A stretch of 64,000 nt of DNA from Aliivibrio finisterrensis (GCF_008933155.1 NZ_WBVP01000013.1:1-64000), one strand, 5' to 3'; shown: positions 35,022 to 45,402, counted from the stretch's first letter. The notes: generated by a model from the letters alone, not told the origin. A program made the numbers and translations.

Positions 35022-37883
35022 ATGGAAAAGACATATAACCCGCAATCAATAGAACAAGCTCTGTACCAGACTTGGGAAGAAAAAGGCTACTTTAAGCCAC
35101 ACGGTGACACATCAAAAGAAGCTTATAGCATCATGATCCCGCCACCAAACGTCACTGGTAGCCTACACATGGGTCACGCTTTCCAAGATACGATCATGGA
35201 TACACTTATCCGTGCTGAACGTATGAAAGGTAAGAATACGCTTTGGCAAGTGGGTACTGACCACGCAGGTATCGCAACTCAAATGGTTGTTGAGCGTAAG
35301 ATTGCGGCAGAAGAAGGCAAAACAAAACACGATTACGGTCGTGACGCTTTCATCGACAAAATTTGGGAATGGAAAGCAGAATCAGGCGGCACAATTACGA
35401 AACAACTTCGTCGCTTAGGTGCATCTGTCGATTGGGATCGTGAACGATTCACAATGGATGATGGCCTATCTGCTGCAACTCAAGAAGTCTTTGTTCGTCT
35501 ATACGAAGAAGATCTTATCTACCGTGGTAAGCGTCTAGTTAACTGGGATCCGAAACTGCACACTGCTATTTCTGATCTTGAAGTTGAAAACAAAGACAAA
35601 AAAGGCTTCATGTGGCATTTCCGCTACCCACTAGCAAACGGTGTTAAAACTGCTGACGGTAAAGACTACATTGTTGTAGCAACAACGCGTCCAGAAACCA
35701 TGCTTGGTGATACTGGTGTTGCGGTAAACCCTGAAGATCCTCGCTACAAAGATCTTATCGGTAAACACATCGAACTTCCTATCGTTGGTCGTTTAATTCC
35801 TATCGTTGGCGATGAGCACGCGGATATGGACAAAGGCACGGGTTGTGTGAAAATCACTCCAGCTCATGACTTTAACGATTACGAAGTAGGTAAACGTAAT
35901 AGCCTACCAATGATCAACATCCTAACATTCAACGCGGATATTCGTGATACTGCAGAAGTATTCACAACAAACGGCGAAGAAAGTGATGTTTATAGCACTG
36001 AGATCCCAGAGAAATACCGTGGTATGGAGCGCTTTGCTGCTCGTAAAGCCATCGTAGCTGAGTTTGATGAGCTAGGTCTTCTTGAAGAAATTAAAGATCA
36101 CGATTTAACCGTTCCTTACGGTGACCGTGGTGGCGTTGTTATCGAACCAATGCTGACTGACCAGTGGTACGTACGTACTGCTCCTCTTGCTGCACCTGCG
36201 GTTAAAGCGGTTGAAGATGGTCAAATCCAATTCGTTCCTAAGCAATACGAAAACATGTACTTTGCTTGGATGCGTGATGTACAAGATTGGTGTATCTCTC
36301 GTCAACTTTGGTGGGGCCACCGTATCCCTGCATGGTACGACAACGACGGTAAAGTATATGTAGGTCGTACTGAAGAAGAAGTTCGTGAGAAAAACAATCT
36401 CGCTCCTGTTGTTGTTCTACGCCAAGATGACGATGTACTTGATACATGGTTCTCTTCTGCACTTTGGACATTCGGCACACAAGGCTGGCCTGAAAACACA
36501 GATGCACTAAAAACATTCCACCCATCAGAAGTATTAGTATCTGGTTTTGATATTATCTTCTTCTGGGTTGCTCGTATGATCATGATGACCATGCACTTCG
36601 TAAAAGACGAAGAAGGCAATGCACAGGTACCATTTAAGACAGTTTACATGACGGGCCTTATCCGTGATGAAAACGGCGACAAGATGTCTAAATCTAAAGG
36701 TAACGTACTTGACCCTATCGATATGATCGATGGTATTGGTCTTGAAGAATTAGTTGAAAAACGTTGTGGCAACATGATGCAACCTCAACTAGCGAAGAAG
36801 ATTGAAAAAGCAACACGTAAAACCTTTGAAAACGGTATCGAACCATACGGTACTGATGCTTTACGCTTCACTCTTGCTGCAATGGCTTCAACGGGTCGTG
36901 ATATCAACTGGGATATGAAACGTCTTGAAGGTTACCGTAACTTCTGTAACAAACTATGGAACGCAAGCCGTTACGTATTAATGAACACAGAAGAGCACGA
37001 TTGTGGCATGACTGAAGGTGCAGAACTTGAGTTCTCACTAGCAGACAAGTGGATCGAATCTCAGTTTGAAATCGCAGCAAAAGAATTTAATGCTCATCTA
37101 GAAAACTACCGTCTAGATATGGCAGCAAATACGCTGTATGAATTCATTTGGAACCAATTCTGTGACTGGTATTTAGAGCTAACTAAACCTGTTCTTTGGA
37201 AAGGCACTGAAGCACAACAACGTGCAACGCGTTACACGCTAATTACGGTTCTTGAGAAAACATTACGTCTTGCTCACCCTGTTCTTCCTTACATCACTGA
37301 ATCTATCTGGCAGAGCGTTAAGCCGCTAGTTAACGGTGTTGAAGGTGAGACTATCATGACTCAAGCATTACCTCAGTTTAATGAAGAAAACTTCAATGCT
37401 GATGTGGTTGCTGATCTTGAGTGGGTTAAAGCCTTCATTACAAGCATTCGTAACTTACGTGCTGAATACGACATCGCACCAAGCAAAGGCTTAGATGTGA
37501 TGATTAAAGTCGCTGACGAAAAAGACGCTGCGCGTATTCAAGCCAATGAGATTGTTCTGACTTCTCTAGCGAAACTAGACAGCATCAAAGTGCTTGCTGA
37601 CAATGAAGAGACACCAGCATGTGCAACCTCTCTTGTTGGTAAATCAGAGTTAATGATCCCAATGGCGGGTCTTATCGATAAAGATGCAGAACTTGCTCGT
37701 TTAGATAAAGAATCAGCAAAAATCCAAGGCGAGATTAAACGCATTGAAGGTAAATTAGGTAACGAAGGTTTTGTTGCTAAAGCACCTGAAGTGGTTATCG
37801 CTAAAGAGCGTGAAAAACTAGAAGGCTATAAAGAAACACTGGCTAAACTAGAAGCACAGAAAGTAACAATTGCTGCGCTGTAA
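35022..37883 (+). CDS. valS: Valyl-tRNA synthetase
   Basis: Class Ia synthetase charging tRNA-Val, with editing of threonine. From MEKTYNPQ the protein is 953 residues (E. coli 951); the upstream in-frame TTG is rejected. HIGH motif [14 protein letters not shown] near 41-54, editing-domain [11 protein letters not shown] near 224, KMSKS motif [10 protein letters not shown] near 553 and a C-terminal coiled coil (about 885-950) are visible. Downstream of holC, the usual order. Confidence 0.97.
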   Translation: MEKTYNPQSIEQALYQTWEEKGYFKPHGDTSKEAYSIMIPPPNVTGSLHMGHAFQDTIMDTLIRAERMKGKNTLWQVGTDHAGIATQMVVERKIAAEEGKTKHDYGRDAFIDKIWEWKAESGGTITKQLRRLGASVDWDRERFTMDDGLSAATQEVFVRLYEEDLIYRGKRLVNWDPKLHTAISDLEVENKDKKGFMWHFRYPLANGVKTADGKDYIVVATTRPETMLGDTGVAVNPEDPRYKDLIGKHIELPIVGRLIPIVGDEHADMDKGTGCVKITPAHDFNDYEVGKRNSLPMINILTFNADIRDTAEVFTTNGEESDVYSTEIPEKYRGMERFAARKAIVAEFDELGLLEEIKDHDLTVPYGDRGGVVIEPMLTDQWYVRTAPLAAPAVKAVEDGQIQFVPKQYENMYFAWMRDVQDWCISRQLWWGHRIPAWYDNDGKVYVGRTEEEVREKNNLAPVVVLRQDDDVLDTWFSSALWTFGTQGWPENTDALKTFHPSEVLVSGFDIIFFWVARMIMMTMHFVKDEEGNAQVPFKTVYMTGLIRDENGDKMSKSKGNVLDPIDMIDGIGLEELVEKRCGNMMQPQLAKKIEKATRKTFENGIEPYGTDALRFTLAAMASTGRDINWDMKRLEGYRNFCNKLWNASRYVLMNTEEHDCGMTEGAELEFSLADKWIESQFEIAAKEFNAHLENYRLDMAANTLYEFIWNQFCDWYLELTKPVLWKGTEAQQRATRYTLITVLEKTLRLAHPVLPYITESIWQSVKPLVNGVEGETIMTQALPQFNEENFNADVVADLEWVKAFITSIRNLRAEYDIAPSKGLDVMIKVADEKDAARIQANEIVLTSLAKLDSIKVLADNEETPACATSLVGKSELMIPMAGLIDKDAELARLDKESAKIQGEIKRIEGKLGNEGFVAKAPEVVIAKEREKLEGYKETLAKLEAQKVTIAAL

Positions 37884-37923
37884 ATTACCCTTAATATTAT
37901 TAAGTTAATTTACTGAAACGCAT

Positions 37924-37958
37924 AAAAAAAGGTCGATGTGAACGCATCGACCTTTTTT
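37924..37958. terminator. Bidirectional terminator between valS and the orphan sugar-binding gene
   Basis: AAAAGGTCGATG and CATCGACCTTTT pair around a short loop, flanked by A- and T-runs on each side. Confidence 0.9.
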
Positions 37959-37993
37959 ATTATCTAAAGAAAATGCAGTAATAGCGCTATCAA

Positions 37994-38836
37994 CTATAAC
38001 GGGAAATGAATGACATTCTCTGTACGACATAAGCCAATTTCTAACTCATGCTGTTGCCCATCAAGCGTCACAATAATTGAGTATAAATCATTAGGATCTT
38101 GAGCGTTATCATCCCAATATTTTGGCGCCTCAACTTGAAACAATGCAGAAATATGATCGCCTCTTACGTTTACAGGTAACGTCAACGTCATGCCATCAAA
38201 CTTAACACTTGCTGAGATTAAATCTGGCTTATATGTCTTAAAATAAACATTTACCTTTAACTCACAGCCATGATGCCAAATTTGCTCAACACTAATATGC
38301 TCTAACGCCAGGTGTGGGATTGGTTGGAAGAAACACACGCCAAAAATACCAATATCATCTTTAATATCAACATCCTGAACAGCACCAAAACGGCGATGAT
38401 AAGCCTGATTTATTTCACAGACTTGCTCACTAAAGTCATCATCCAGTAACCAATCATCTTCGTCTTCTTCTAAGAATAGAACTTCAAAACGATTACCGCC
38501 TAATTGAAGGTAGTCTTTAATATTTTTACGGTAACGCGTCATGTTATCAGTGCAATCAAATACAGCGACACCATTAATTCGAACCTCTGCGTAACGAGAG
38601 GCGCCACTCATTACTAATTCAATCGCAGGGTAATTTAGTAAGGTTTCATCCACCTCAAAAAATCGCATCACATGCCACTCTTGATCATTAACTTCAGAAG
38701 CAGATAATGACGCATAAGCAGAAGCAATACCTTGCTGAATTGGAATATCTTTAATGGGTAATGAGGTCTCACTGAGCGGTGAAACTTGCCACAGCGCTTG
38801 CTCATTATTAAGTAAAATTCTTGAATTGACTGACAT
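37994..38836 (-). CDS. Orphan glycoside hydrolase 2-type sugar-binding domain protein
   Basis: Soluble 280-residue protein without signal peptide. Residues about 75-130 (ASRYAEVRINGVAVFDCTDN, then LGGNRFEVLFL) resemble the jelly-roll carbohydrate-binding domain at the N-terminus of beta-galactosidase and beta-mannosidase enzymes (GH2). A second beta-rich part (about 175-270) resembles the GH2 immunoglobulin-like domain. There is no TIM barrel and so no catalytic domain. The ATG at 38836 is chosen because AAGGA lies five bases upstream; the ATG two codons earlier overlaps it. The gene follows the rraB terminator with no room for a promoter. Function is unknown; not a truncated pseudogene by its intact frame. 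Confidence 0.7.
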   Translation of the reverse strand: MSVNSRILLNNEQALWQVSPLSETSLPIKDIPIQQGIASAYASLSASEVNDQEWHVMRFFEVDETLLNYPAIELVMSGASRYAEVRINGVAVFDCTDNMTRYRKNIKDYLQLGGNRFEVLFLEEDEDDWLLDDDFSEQVCEINQAYHRRFGAVQDVDIKDDIGIFGVCFFQPIPHLALEHISVEQIWHHGCELKVNVYFKTYKPDLISASVKFDGMTLTLPVNVRGDHISALFQVEAPKYWDDNAQDPNDLYSIIVTLDGQQHELEIGLCRTENVIHFPL

Positions 38837-38846
38837 ATTCATCCTT

Positions 38847-38882
38847 AAAAAAATGCCCTAGAAGTGGTTCACGTCTAGGGCA
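38847..38882 (-). terminator. Intrinsic terminator of rraB, just before the next gene's ribosome binding site
   Basis: TGCCCTAGA and TCTAGGGCA form a 9-bp stem with an 11-nt loop and a seven-T run on the minus strand. The T-run ends directly at the AAGGA of the downstream gene. Confidence 0.82.
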
Positions 38883-38911
38883 TATATGTTCTTTTGAATT
38901 TTTGCTACGAA

Positions 38912-39373
<462 letters not shown>

Positions 39374-39481
39374 TTATAGCCTGACCAACTCAAATCCCCT
39401 AATACTTCAATAATTAAAGAATAATCCCCTACTATACGGTATTATTTCTCTTACTAGCTGTAGATATTAGAAAGGAATCTT

Positions 39482-40702
39482 ATGAATAAGCTATTTGTTG
39501 GCTCTGAAATTGGTCAATTACGCCGTGTTATTCTTCACCGTCCAGAAAGAGCGCTTGCTCACCTTACCCCAACAAACTGCCACGACTTACTGTTTGATGA
39601 TGTGCTCTCTGTTGAAAAAGCGTTACTAGAACACGACCAATTTGTAGCAACGTTAGAATCTCAAGACGTAGAAGTATTACTACTACAAAATTTACTTGAA
39701 GAAACGCTACAACACCCTGAGGCCAAACAATGGTTGTTAAAACATCAAATTTCTCATTATCGCTTTGGCCCTACTTTTGCTAATCAAATCAGAGCATTTC
39801 TTCTTGAAAAAAATAACAAGGAACTTGCCTCTATCTTATTAGGAGGATTAGCCTTTATTGAGCTGCCATTTAAAGCTCCTTCTATGTTGCAGCAACTGAG
39901 TGACCCTTTTGATTTTGTCATTGAGCCATTACCAAACCATTTATTTACTCGAGATACTTCATGCTGGATCTATGGTGGCGTTTCTATTAACCCAATGGCT
40001 AAAGACGCACGAAAAAGAGAATCGAACCATTTACGTGCAATTTATCGCTGGCACCCTTTGTTTTCTCAGCAAGTATTTTCACAATATTTTGAAGATGAAA
40101 ACCGAGATTACGACAATGCCACCATTGAAGGTGGGGATGTGTTAGTGATTGGCAAAGGTAACGTATTGGTTGGTATTTCTGAACGAACCACTCCCCAAGG
40201 TATTGAGAATCTAGCAAAACAATTATTCCGAACTCATCAAGCAGAGCAAGTTATCGCTATTAAACTACCTGAAGATCGGTCATGTATGCATTTAGATACG
40301 GTTATGACACATATGGATCATAACGTTTTTTCAGTCTACCCAAGAGTAGTTAATAAAAATATGCCTTGCTGGTCAATCACGCCTTGTGGTGAACAGCACC
40401 TTGCGATTAAAGAGATGCCTAATTTTCAAAATGTATTAATGGCAGCGTTAGATCTCGATGAGTTGAATATCATTACGACAGGCGGGGACAGCTATGAAGC
40501 CGAACGAGAGCAATGGCACGATGCCAATAACGTGTTAACAATAAAACCTGGCGTTGTCGTAGCGTATGAGCGTAATACTTATACCAATGAGAAATATGAC
40601 AAAGCAGGTATCAAGGTTCTTCCAATTACAGGCGATGAATTAGGCCGTGGTCGTGGTGGTGCGCGTTGCATGAGTTGCCCAATAGAAAGAGATGGCATTT
40701 AG
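39482..40702 (+). CDS. arcA: Arginine deiminase
   Basis: Hydrolyses arginine to citrulline and ammonia, the first step of the arginine deiminase pathway. The 406 residues are typical. Guanidinium-modifying family motifs are FTRDTS near 157-162, EGGDVL near 217, HLDTVMTH near 271-278 and the C-terminal nucleophile Cys in GGARCMSCP near 391-399. An AAAGGAA Shine-Dalgarno precedes the ATG. It lies directly before argF, but no carbamate kinase (arcC) is present, so ATP formation from carbamoyl phosphate would need a gene elsewhere. Confidence 0.95.
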   Translation: MNKLFVGSEIGQLRRVILHRPERALAHLTPTNCHDLLFDDVLSVEKALLEHDQFVATLESQDVEVLLLQNLLEETLQHPEAKQWLLKHQISHYRFGPTFANQIRAFLLEKNNKELASILLGGLAFIELPFKAPSMLQQLSDPFDFVIEPLPNHLFTRDTSCWIYGGVSINPMAKDARKRESNHLRAIYRWHPLFSQQVFSQYFEDENRDYDNATIEGGDVLVIGKGNVLVGISERTTPQGIENLAKQLFRTHQAEQVIAIKLPEDRSCMHLDTVMTHMDHNVFSVYPRVVNKNMPCWSITPCGEQHLAIKEMPNFQNVLMAALDLDELNIITTGGDSYEAEREQWHDANNVLTIKPGVVVAYERNTYTNEKYDKAGIKVLPITGDELGRGRGGARCMSCPIERDGI

Positions 40703-40718
40703 CCTCAATATAAAATAA

Positions 40719-40757
40719 ATTAAATATAAATTCACATTATCTGCATTTATATGTTTA
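40719..40757. promoter_or_regulatory. Candidate ArgR operator (two ARG boxes) upstream of argF
   Basis: Box 1 (40719-40736, ATTAAATATAAATTCACA) fits the 18-bp consensus WNTGAATWWWWATTCANW with one mismatch. Box 2 (40740-40757) is weaker, keeping TGCAT in its left half. The 3-bp gap is the classic ArgR hexamer spacing. Confidence 0.6.
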
Positions 40758-40799
40758 AATGGATTTTATCAGATTAGCATGCATGGCAAGGAGCACACG

Positions 40800-41804
40800 A
40801 TGGCTTTTAACTTACGTAATAGAAACTTTTTAAAACTATTAGATTTTTCCCCTAAAGAGATTGCACATTTACTCGAGCTATCTGCTGAGCTAAAAAAAGC
40901 AAAATACGCGGGGTATGAGCAACCTCGCCTGTCAGGTAAAAACATTGCACTTATTTTTGAAAAAGCCTCTACTCGCACACGCTGTGCCTTTGAAGTTGCC
41001 GCTTTTGATCAAGGCGCAAGAGTCACTTATCTTGGTCCGTCTGGCTCTCAAATTGGTCAAAAAGAATCAATGAAAGATACCGCTCGTGTACTCGGACGCA
41101 TGTACGATGGCATCGAATACCGCGGCTTTGGTCAATCGATTGTTGAAGAACTGGGTGAGCATGCTGGTGTTCCTGTATGGAATGGATTAACGGATGAATT
41201 CCATCCAACTCAAATTTTAGCTGATTTTCTTACTATGCAAGAATATGCAAATGGTAAGCAATTAAACCAACTTACTTTTGCATACCTTGGTGATGCACGT
41301 AATAACATGGGAAATTCTCTTATGGTTGGTGCCGCTAAAATGGGCATGGAGATCCGCCTTGTTGCACCAAAACAATTTTGGCCAGAAGAGGAACTCGTTG
41401 CTCAGTGCCAAGACATTGCGAAGCAAACAGGGGCTAAAATTGTGCTGACCGAAGAGGTACAACAAGGCGTGAAGAATTGTGATTTCTTATACACTGACGT
41501 TTGGGTTTCTATGGGAGAAGCACCCGAAGCTTGGGATGAACGCGTCGCCTTAATGACCCCTTATCAAATCAATATGGATGTGATTAAAGCAACCAATAAT
41601 CCGAACGTAAAATTCATGCACTGCCTGCCAGCCTTCCATAATGACGAGACAACAATAGGCAAAGAAATTGCAGATAAATATGGCATGAATGGGCTCGAAG
41701 TCACTGATGAAGTCTTTGAATCTGACTACTCTATTGTATTTGATGAAGCAGAAAATAGAATGCACACCATCAAGGCTGTTATGGTTGCAACACTAGGGGC
41801 TTAA
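40800..41804 (+). CDS. argF: Ornithine carbamoyltransferase
   Basis: Joins carbamoyl phosphate and ornithine to give citrulline (or the reverse in arginine catabolism). From [10 protein letters not shown] with AAGGAG upstream it is 334 residues, the E. coli length. Carbamoyl-phosphate loop [10 protein letters not shown] is near 55-64, HPTQILADF near 133-141 and the ornithine-binding MHCLPAFHN near 271-279. Paired with arcA, it could be catabolic (arcB-like), but the upstream ARG boxes argue for a biosynthetic, ArgR-repressed role as well. I use argF for the family, not the direction. Confidence 0.95.
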   Translation: MAFNLRNRNFLKLLDFSPKEIAHLLELSAELKKAKYAGYEQPRLSGKNIALIFEKASTRTRCAFEVAAFDQGARVTYLGPSGSQIGQKESMKDTARVLGRMYDGIEYRGFGQSIVEELGEHAGVPVWNGLTDEFHPTQILADFLTMQEYANGKQLNQLTFAYLGDARNNMGNSLMVGAAKMGMEIRLVAPKQFWPEEELVAQCQDIAKQTGAKIVLTEEVQQGVKNCDFLYTDVWVSMGEAPEAWDERVALMTPYQINMDVIKATNNPNVKFMHCLPAFHNDETTIGKEIADKYGMNGLEVTDEVFESDYSIVFDEAENRMHTIKAVMVATLGA

Positions 41805-41843
41805 TCCCTCTTGTTTTAAAATGTAATCAAAAGAAAATTTGAT

Positions 41844-41855
41844 GCAAACGCTTGC
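41844..41855. promoter_or_regulatory. PurR/LacI-family-like box overlapping the pyrBI -35 element
   Basis: GCAAACGCTTGC differs from the perfect palindrome at 5219-5230 by one base and overlaps the pyrBI -35 hexamer. PurR regulates several pyrimidine genes in E. coli, but pyrBI is not a classic target there. Confidence 0.5.
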
Positions 41856-41879
41856 TTAGAATTTCGATACGAGTATAAT
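41852..41879 (+). promoter_or_regulatory. pyrL-pyrBI promoter
   Basis: TTGCTT (41852-41857) and a perfect TATAAT (41874-41879) with a 16-bp spacer, about 20 bp upstream of the leader peptide start. Transcription would begin in the CG-rich CCGCGC just after it. Confidence 0.7.
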
Positions 41880-41905
41880 CCCGCGCAATTTATTAGGAAA
41901 TTGTG

Positions 41906-41995
41906 ATGTTATTGACTTATCTTCATACAGTGGTTGACCATGTATCTGCACTAGCAAAGTGTGGTGGTCCCCTATTTTTTGAGTTTCCTAATTAA
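41906..41995 (+). CDS. pyrL: pyrBI leader peptide
   Basis: 29-codon ORF preceded by AGGA at 7 bp and starting MLLTYLHTVV, ending FFEFPN. Its sequence is unlike E. coli PyrL, but position and architecture fit. A hairpin (GACCA 41936-41940 with TGGTC 41965-41969) followed by a six-T run (41975-41980) would make RNA polymerase pause under low UTP. The stop codon lies 10 nt before the attenuator stem, so a closely following ribosome would block the terminator. It is too short for most gene callers. Confidence 0.75.
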   Translation: MLLTYLHTVVDHVSALAKCGGPLFFEFPN

Positions 41996-42004
41996 CGATT
42001 TTTT

Positions 42005-42036
42005 AAAGCCTCCTATTTTATAGGGGGCTTTTTTTT
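42005..42036 (+). terminator. pyrBI attenuator
   Basis: AAGCCTCCTAT and ATAGGGGGCTT (one G-U pair) with a 3-nt loop, then six or more T residues, 36 bp before pyrB. UTP-dependent attenuation is inferred from the leader design. Confidence 0.88.
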
Positions 42037-42071
42037 GACTTCAATATGATAAATAAAAGGGAAGAGAGACT

Positions 42072-43001
42072 ATGGCTAACTCGCTATACCAAAAGCACAT
42101 CCTTTCTATTCCAGAACTTTCTCGTCAAGAGTTAGAACTGATTGTAGAAACTGCAGGGAACATTAAAAAAGAACCTCAACCTGATTTATTAAAAAATAAA
42201 GTGGTTGCTAGCTGTTTTTTTGAAGCGTCAACTCGTACCCGTCTTTCTTTTGAAACCGCAATTCAACGCTTAGGTGGCTCTGTTATCGGTTTTGATACTG
42301 CAGGCAATACTTCCCTTGCTCAAAAAGGTGAAACACTGGCTGATTCAGTTCAAGTGATTACCTCTTATGTTGATGCTTATGTTATGCGTCATCCAAAAGA
42401 AGGGGCTGCACGTTTAGCTTCTGAATTCTCTAACGGTACTCCAGTTATTAATGCGGGCGATGGTGCAAACCAACACCCGACGCAAACACTATTAGACTTA
42501 TACACCATCTATGAAACCCAAGGCCGTTTAGATAATCTAAACATCGCTTTTGTAGGGGATTTAAAATACGGTCGTACCGTTCATTCATTAACCCAAGCAT
42601 TAGCAAAATTTAATGGTATTAAGTTCTTCTTTATCGCACCTGAAGTCTTAGCAATGCCAGATTATATCTGTGAAGAGTTAGACGAACTTGGCATTGAATA
42701 TCAAGTGCTAAATAGCATGGATGAAGCAATTCCTGAGTTAGATATTCTGTATATGACTCGCGTTCAAAAAGAACGCTTTGATGAATCAGAATACGCGCAC
42801 ATTAAATCTGCTTATATCCTATCTGCAGAAAACCTAACGCCTGCACGTAATAACTTGAAAGTATTACACCCGCTACCTCGTGTTGATGAGATTGATACTG
42901 ATGTTGATAGCACCCCGTATGCTTACTATTTCCAACAAGCAGAAAATGGCGTTTATGCTCGACAAGCTTTATTAGCTCTTGTTCTTAACGAAACACTTTA
43001 G
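42072..43001 (+). CDS. pyrB: Aspartate carbamoyltransferase catalytic chain
   Basis: Commits carbamoyl phosphate and aspartate to pyrimidine synthesis. The 309 residues (E. coli 311) carry [11 protein letters not shown] near 54-64, KEGA near 114 (240s/80s loop region), [14 protein letters not shown] near 136-149 and HPLPRVDEI near 266-274. It forms a c6r6 holoenzyme with PyrI, whose gene begins 12 bp downstream. Expression is set by the pyrL attenuator. Confidence 0.97.
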   Translation: MANSLYQKHILSIPELSRQELELIVETAGNIKKEPQPDLLKNKVVASCFFEASTRTRLSFETAIQRLGGSVIGFDTAGNTSLAQKGETLADSVQVITSYVDAYVMRHPKEGAARLASEFSNGTPVINAGDGANQHPTQTLLDLYTIYETQGRLDNLNIAFVGDLKYGRTVHSLTQALAKFNGIKFFFIAPEVLAMPDYICEELDELGIEYQVLNSMDEAIPELDILYMTRVQKERFDESEYAHIKSAYILSAENLTPARNNLKVLHPLPRVDEIDTDVDSTPYAYYFQQAENGVYARQALLALVLNETL

Positions 43002-43013
43002 GGAGAAATGATG

Positions 43014-43478
43014 ATGCCTAACAAAACTCAATTACGCGTTGAAGCAATTAATAACGGTACGGTAATCGATCACATCCCTGCAAACATTGGGGTGAAAGTA
43101 CTTAAACTGTTTCAAATGGATAAGACAGCAGAACGAGTGACTATTGGTTTAAACCTTCCCTCTTCTGCGTTAGGAGCGAAAGATTTACTTAAAATTGAAA
43201 ATACGTTTGTCACGCCAGAGCAAGCGAGCAAATTGTCATTATATGCGCCACACGCAACAGTAAATCAAATTGAAAATTATGAGGTAGTGAAAAAAATTCC
43301 TCTTGTTCTTCCTTCACACATTACTGGGGTATTCGAGTGCCCAAACAGTAACTGTATTACTCATGGTGAGCCGGTTGATAGCAGTTTTAAAGTTATCACT
43401 AAAAAAGATGATATCCATTTAAAATGCAAATACTGTGAAAAAGTATATTCACGCGAAGTGGTTACTGATTTAAATTAA
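43014..43478 (+). CDS. pyrI: Aspartate carbamoyltransferase regulatory chain
   Basis: Allosteric subunit binding CTP, UTP and ATP. Three consecutive ATG codons (43008, 43011, 43014) follow GGGAG; the third has the best spacing and gives 154 residues (E. coli 153). The nucleotide-binding N-terminus ([19 protein letters not shown]) and four zinc cysteines in C-x4-C...C-x2-C spacing near 108-139 are present, so allosteric control is probably intact. Confidence 0.96.
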   Translation: MPNKTQLRVEAINNGTVIDHIPANIGVKVLKLFQMDKTAERVTIGLNLPSSALGAKDLLKIENTFVTPEQASKLSLYAPHATVNQIENYEVVKKIPLVLPSHITGVFECPNSNCITHGEPVDSSFKVITKKDDIHLKCKYCEKVYSREVVTDLN

Positions 43479-43502
43479 TCTCATACTTAGTTCAATATTT
43501 TT

Positions 43503-43529
43503 CAGCCTCAGATCTTCTGGGGCTTTTTT
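43503..43529 (+). terminator. Intrinsic terminator of pyrBI
   Basis: AGCCTCAGA and TCTGGGGCT (one G-U pair) with a 3-nt loop, then six T residues. Confidence 0.87.
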
Positions 43530-43594
43530 ATTGATAAGGTTTGTTTTATATTGGATTTATTGAACCTAATACCAATCAAAAAGGAATCATTACA

Positions 43595-43984
43595 ATGACT
43601 AAAGTTCTTCATACAGACAATGCACCTGCTGCAATTGGCCCATACATTCAAGGTGTTGATCTTGGTAATATGGTACTAACTTCAGGCCAAATCCCTGTAA
43701 ACCCTGCGACAGGTGAAGTGTCTGATGATATTGCAGAGCAAGCTCGCCAATCTTTAGAGAACGTTAAGGCCGTTGTAGAGGCTTCAGGCCTAACGGTATC
43801 TGACATTGTAAAAATGACCGTTTTCGTAAAAGATCTGAATGACTTTGGCACAGTAAACGAAGTGTATGGCAACTTCTTTGATGAGCATAAAGTAGCGAAC
43901 TACCCTGCACGTTCTTGTGTTGAAGTCGCTCGTCTTCCAAAAGATGTTGGTATTGAGATTGAAGCGATTGCTGTTCGTAAATAA
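43595..43984 (+). CDS. ridA: 2-iminobutanoate/2-iminopropanoate deaminase RidA
   Basis: Hydrolyses reactive enamine/imine intermediates released by PLP enzymes such as threonine dehydratase. From MTKVLHTDNAPA, with AAGGAA upstream, it is 129 residues (E. coli 128); the longer ORF start is rejected. The signature ARSCVEVARLPKDVGIEIE (about 105-123) contains the substrate-binding Arg. It follows pyrBI as in E. coli (yjgF), but the terminator between suggests its own promoter. Confidence 0.95.
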   Translation: MTKVLHTDNAPAAIGPYIQGVDLGNMVLTSGQIPVNPATGEVSDDIAEQARQSLENVKAVVEASGLTVSDIVKMTVFVKDLNDFGTVNEVYGNFFDEHKVANYPARSCVEVARLPKDVGIEIEAIAVRK

Positions 43985-44012
43985 TTAACACCAGCAATGC
44001 AGTAAATCAAGT

Positions 44013-44050
44013 AAGGCAGCCATTGGTATCACTAATCTCTGCCTTATTTT
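44013..44050 (+). terminator. Possible terminator of ridA
   Basis: AAGGCAG and CTGCCTT form a 7-bp stem with a 19-nt loop, followed by ATTTTT. The long loop makes it a weak call. Confidence 0.55.
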
Positions 44051-44063
44051 TATGCCAATACAA

Positions 44064-44603
44064 TTAATTCGATAAATATTGTGTCGCTTTATCAAAAACC
44101 GTTTCAAACCATACAGAAAATACAGCAGGATTATTTGTTAATTCTTGCTTAATGCGGCTCTGGCTCCACCACTGAATATCACTCACTTCATCAGGATTCA
44201 GCGTAAATTCCACATCAGGTGTATTAGCCAGTAATATGTAGTCTTGCTCATGTTCACTCAATCCATTCTCCAACTCAGCTTGATAAATAAACCAACCTAG
44301 ATTTTCAAACACATTAGCGTTAACACTCGTAATACCTATCTCTTCTTCCAATCGTCTCTCGCCAGCAAGCTCGACCGATTCATGTAACCTTGGATGAGAA
44401 CAACAAGTATTACTCCACTTTCCTTTACTGTGATATTTACAGTCTGCACGCTTCTGTAATAGAAATTCATACTCATCTTCTGTTTTTCGATACAGCAAAA
44501 CGGAAAAAGCCAAGTGCAATAACCCTTTTTGGTGGGCTTCTAGCTTTTCCATGGTCCCAATGGTTTCACCTTGTTGATTTACAAGGATAACTTGTTCAGT
44601 CAT
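44064..44603 (-). CDS. idi: Isopentenyl-diphosphate delta-isomerase, type I
   Basis: NUDIX-fold enzyme interconverting isopentenyl and dimethylallyl diphosphate. From MTEQVILVNQQG it is 179 residues (E. coli Idi 182). The catalytic cysteine lies in SNTCCSHP (Cys67 in E. coli numbering), the Nudix-like helix RRLEEEIGI is near 85-93 and the catalytic Glu in LSEHEQDYIL near 117. The NTCCSHP form is closer to eukaryotic and actinobacterial type I enzymes than E. coli's NSVCGHP. Not essential where the MEP pathway makes both isomers; single gene, facing ridA. Confidence 0.88.
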   Translation of the reverse strand: MTEQVILVNQQGETIGTMEKLEAHQKGLLHLAFSVLLYRKTEDEYEFLLQKRADCKYHSKGKWSNTCCSHPRLHESVELAGERRLEEEIGITSVNANVFENLGWFIYQAELENGLSEHEQDYILLANTPDVEFTLNPDEVSDIQWWSQSRIKQELTNNPAVFSVWFETVFDKATQYLSN

Positions 44604-44676
44604 TTTTATTCTACACACTAAATAAAAAGGGCATATAGCAAGCCATACACCCCTTAATAATTATTATAATTAAAAT

Positions 44677-45402
44677 TTAAGCTTGGTTACGCTCGGCAAC
44701 TTCTTTATTTAATTCTTCTAGCTTAACTTTCATTTGTTCACGACATTCGTTTGCAAAATCACGAACGTTATTTTTGTCGTAACCGTCAGTACTTATTGGA
44801 GGTAAAATTTCAACAATAACAGTGCCGTTATTCCAACGATTTAATTTAACGCCATCTGTACTACTACATACAATTGGAGTTACTGGTACTTCAGCAGCAA
44901 GCGCGGCATGAAATGCGCCAGTTTTAAATGGCAATAAACCACGACCACGTGAACGAGTACCCTCTGGAAACATCCAAACAGACACATTACGTTTTTTAAT
45001 ATTGTCAGCAACTTGAGCAATCGTACCCACCGCTTTGCTACGATTATTACGATCAATCAAGATATTACCAGTGATCCAATATAACTGACCAAACAGTGGC
45101 ATCCACGCTAAGCTCTTTTTACCAACCGTTACTGTACGAGGCTGGATAGCACCAGAAACAGTAAATAGATCCCAGTTATTCTGGTGATTGGCAATGTACA
45201 AACTTGGGCCTGCATTTTTTACACTATCAGGAACGCGTACTTCAAGTTTAATACCAAACACTCGTGACATACGAGCAAACCACAAGCCAAACGTATAAAC
45301 GTGTTTTGGGTTTCGTGGGCTAAGTAAACAATAGCCACAACCAAATACAAACGTAAAGACAGCAAAGATAGCCAAAGCAATTAGGCGTAACAATGCGATC
45401 AT
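44677..45402 (-). CDS. plsC: 1-acyl-sn-glycerol-3-phosphate acyltransferase
   Basis: Inner-membrane enzyme adding the second acyl chain to make phosphatidate. From MIALLRLIALAI, preceded by AGGAG, it is 241 residues (E. coli PlsC 245); the longer ORF runs back into the murA terminator and is rejected. An N-terminal membrane helix is followed by NHQNNWD (H-x4-D, near 73-79) and FPEGTRSRGRG (near 146-156). It sits 25 nt after the murA terminator, so transcription probably comes by read-through or from a promoter within murA. Confidence 0.93.
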   Translation of the reverse strand: MIALLRLIALAIFAVFTFVFGCGYCLLSPRNPKHVYTFGLWFARMSRVFGIKLEVRVPDSVKNAGPSLYIANHQNNWDLFTVSGAIQPRTVTVGKKSLAWMPLFGQLYWITGNILIDRNNRSKAVGTIAQVADNIKKRNVSVWMFPEGTRSRGRGLLPFKTGAFHAALAAEVPVTPIVCSSTDGVKLNRWNNGTVIVEILPPISTDGYDKNNVRDFANECREQMKVKLEELNKEVAERNQA

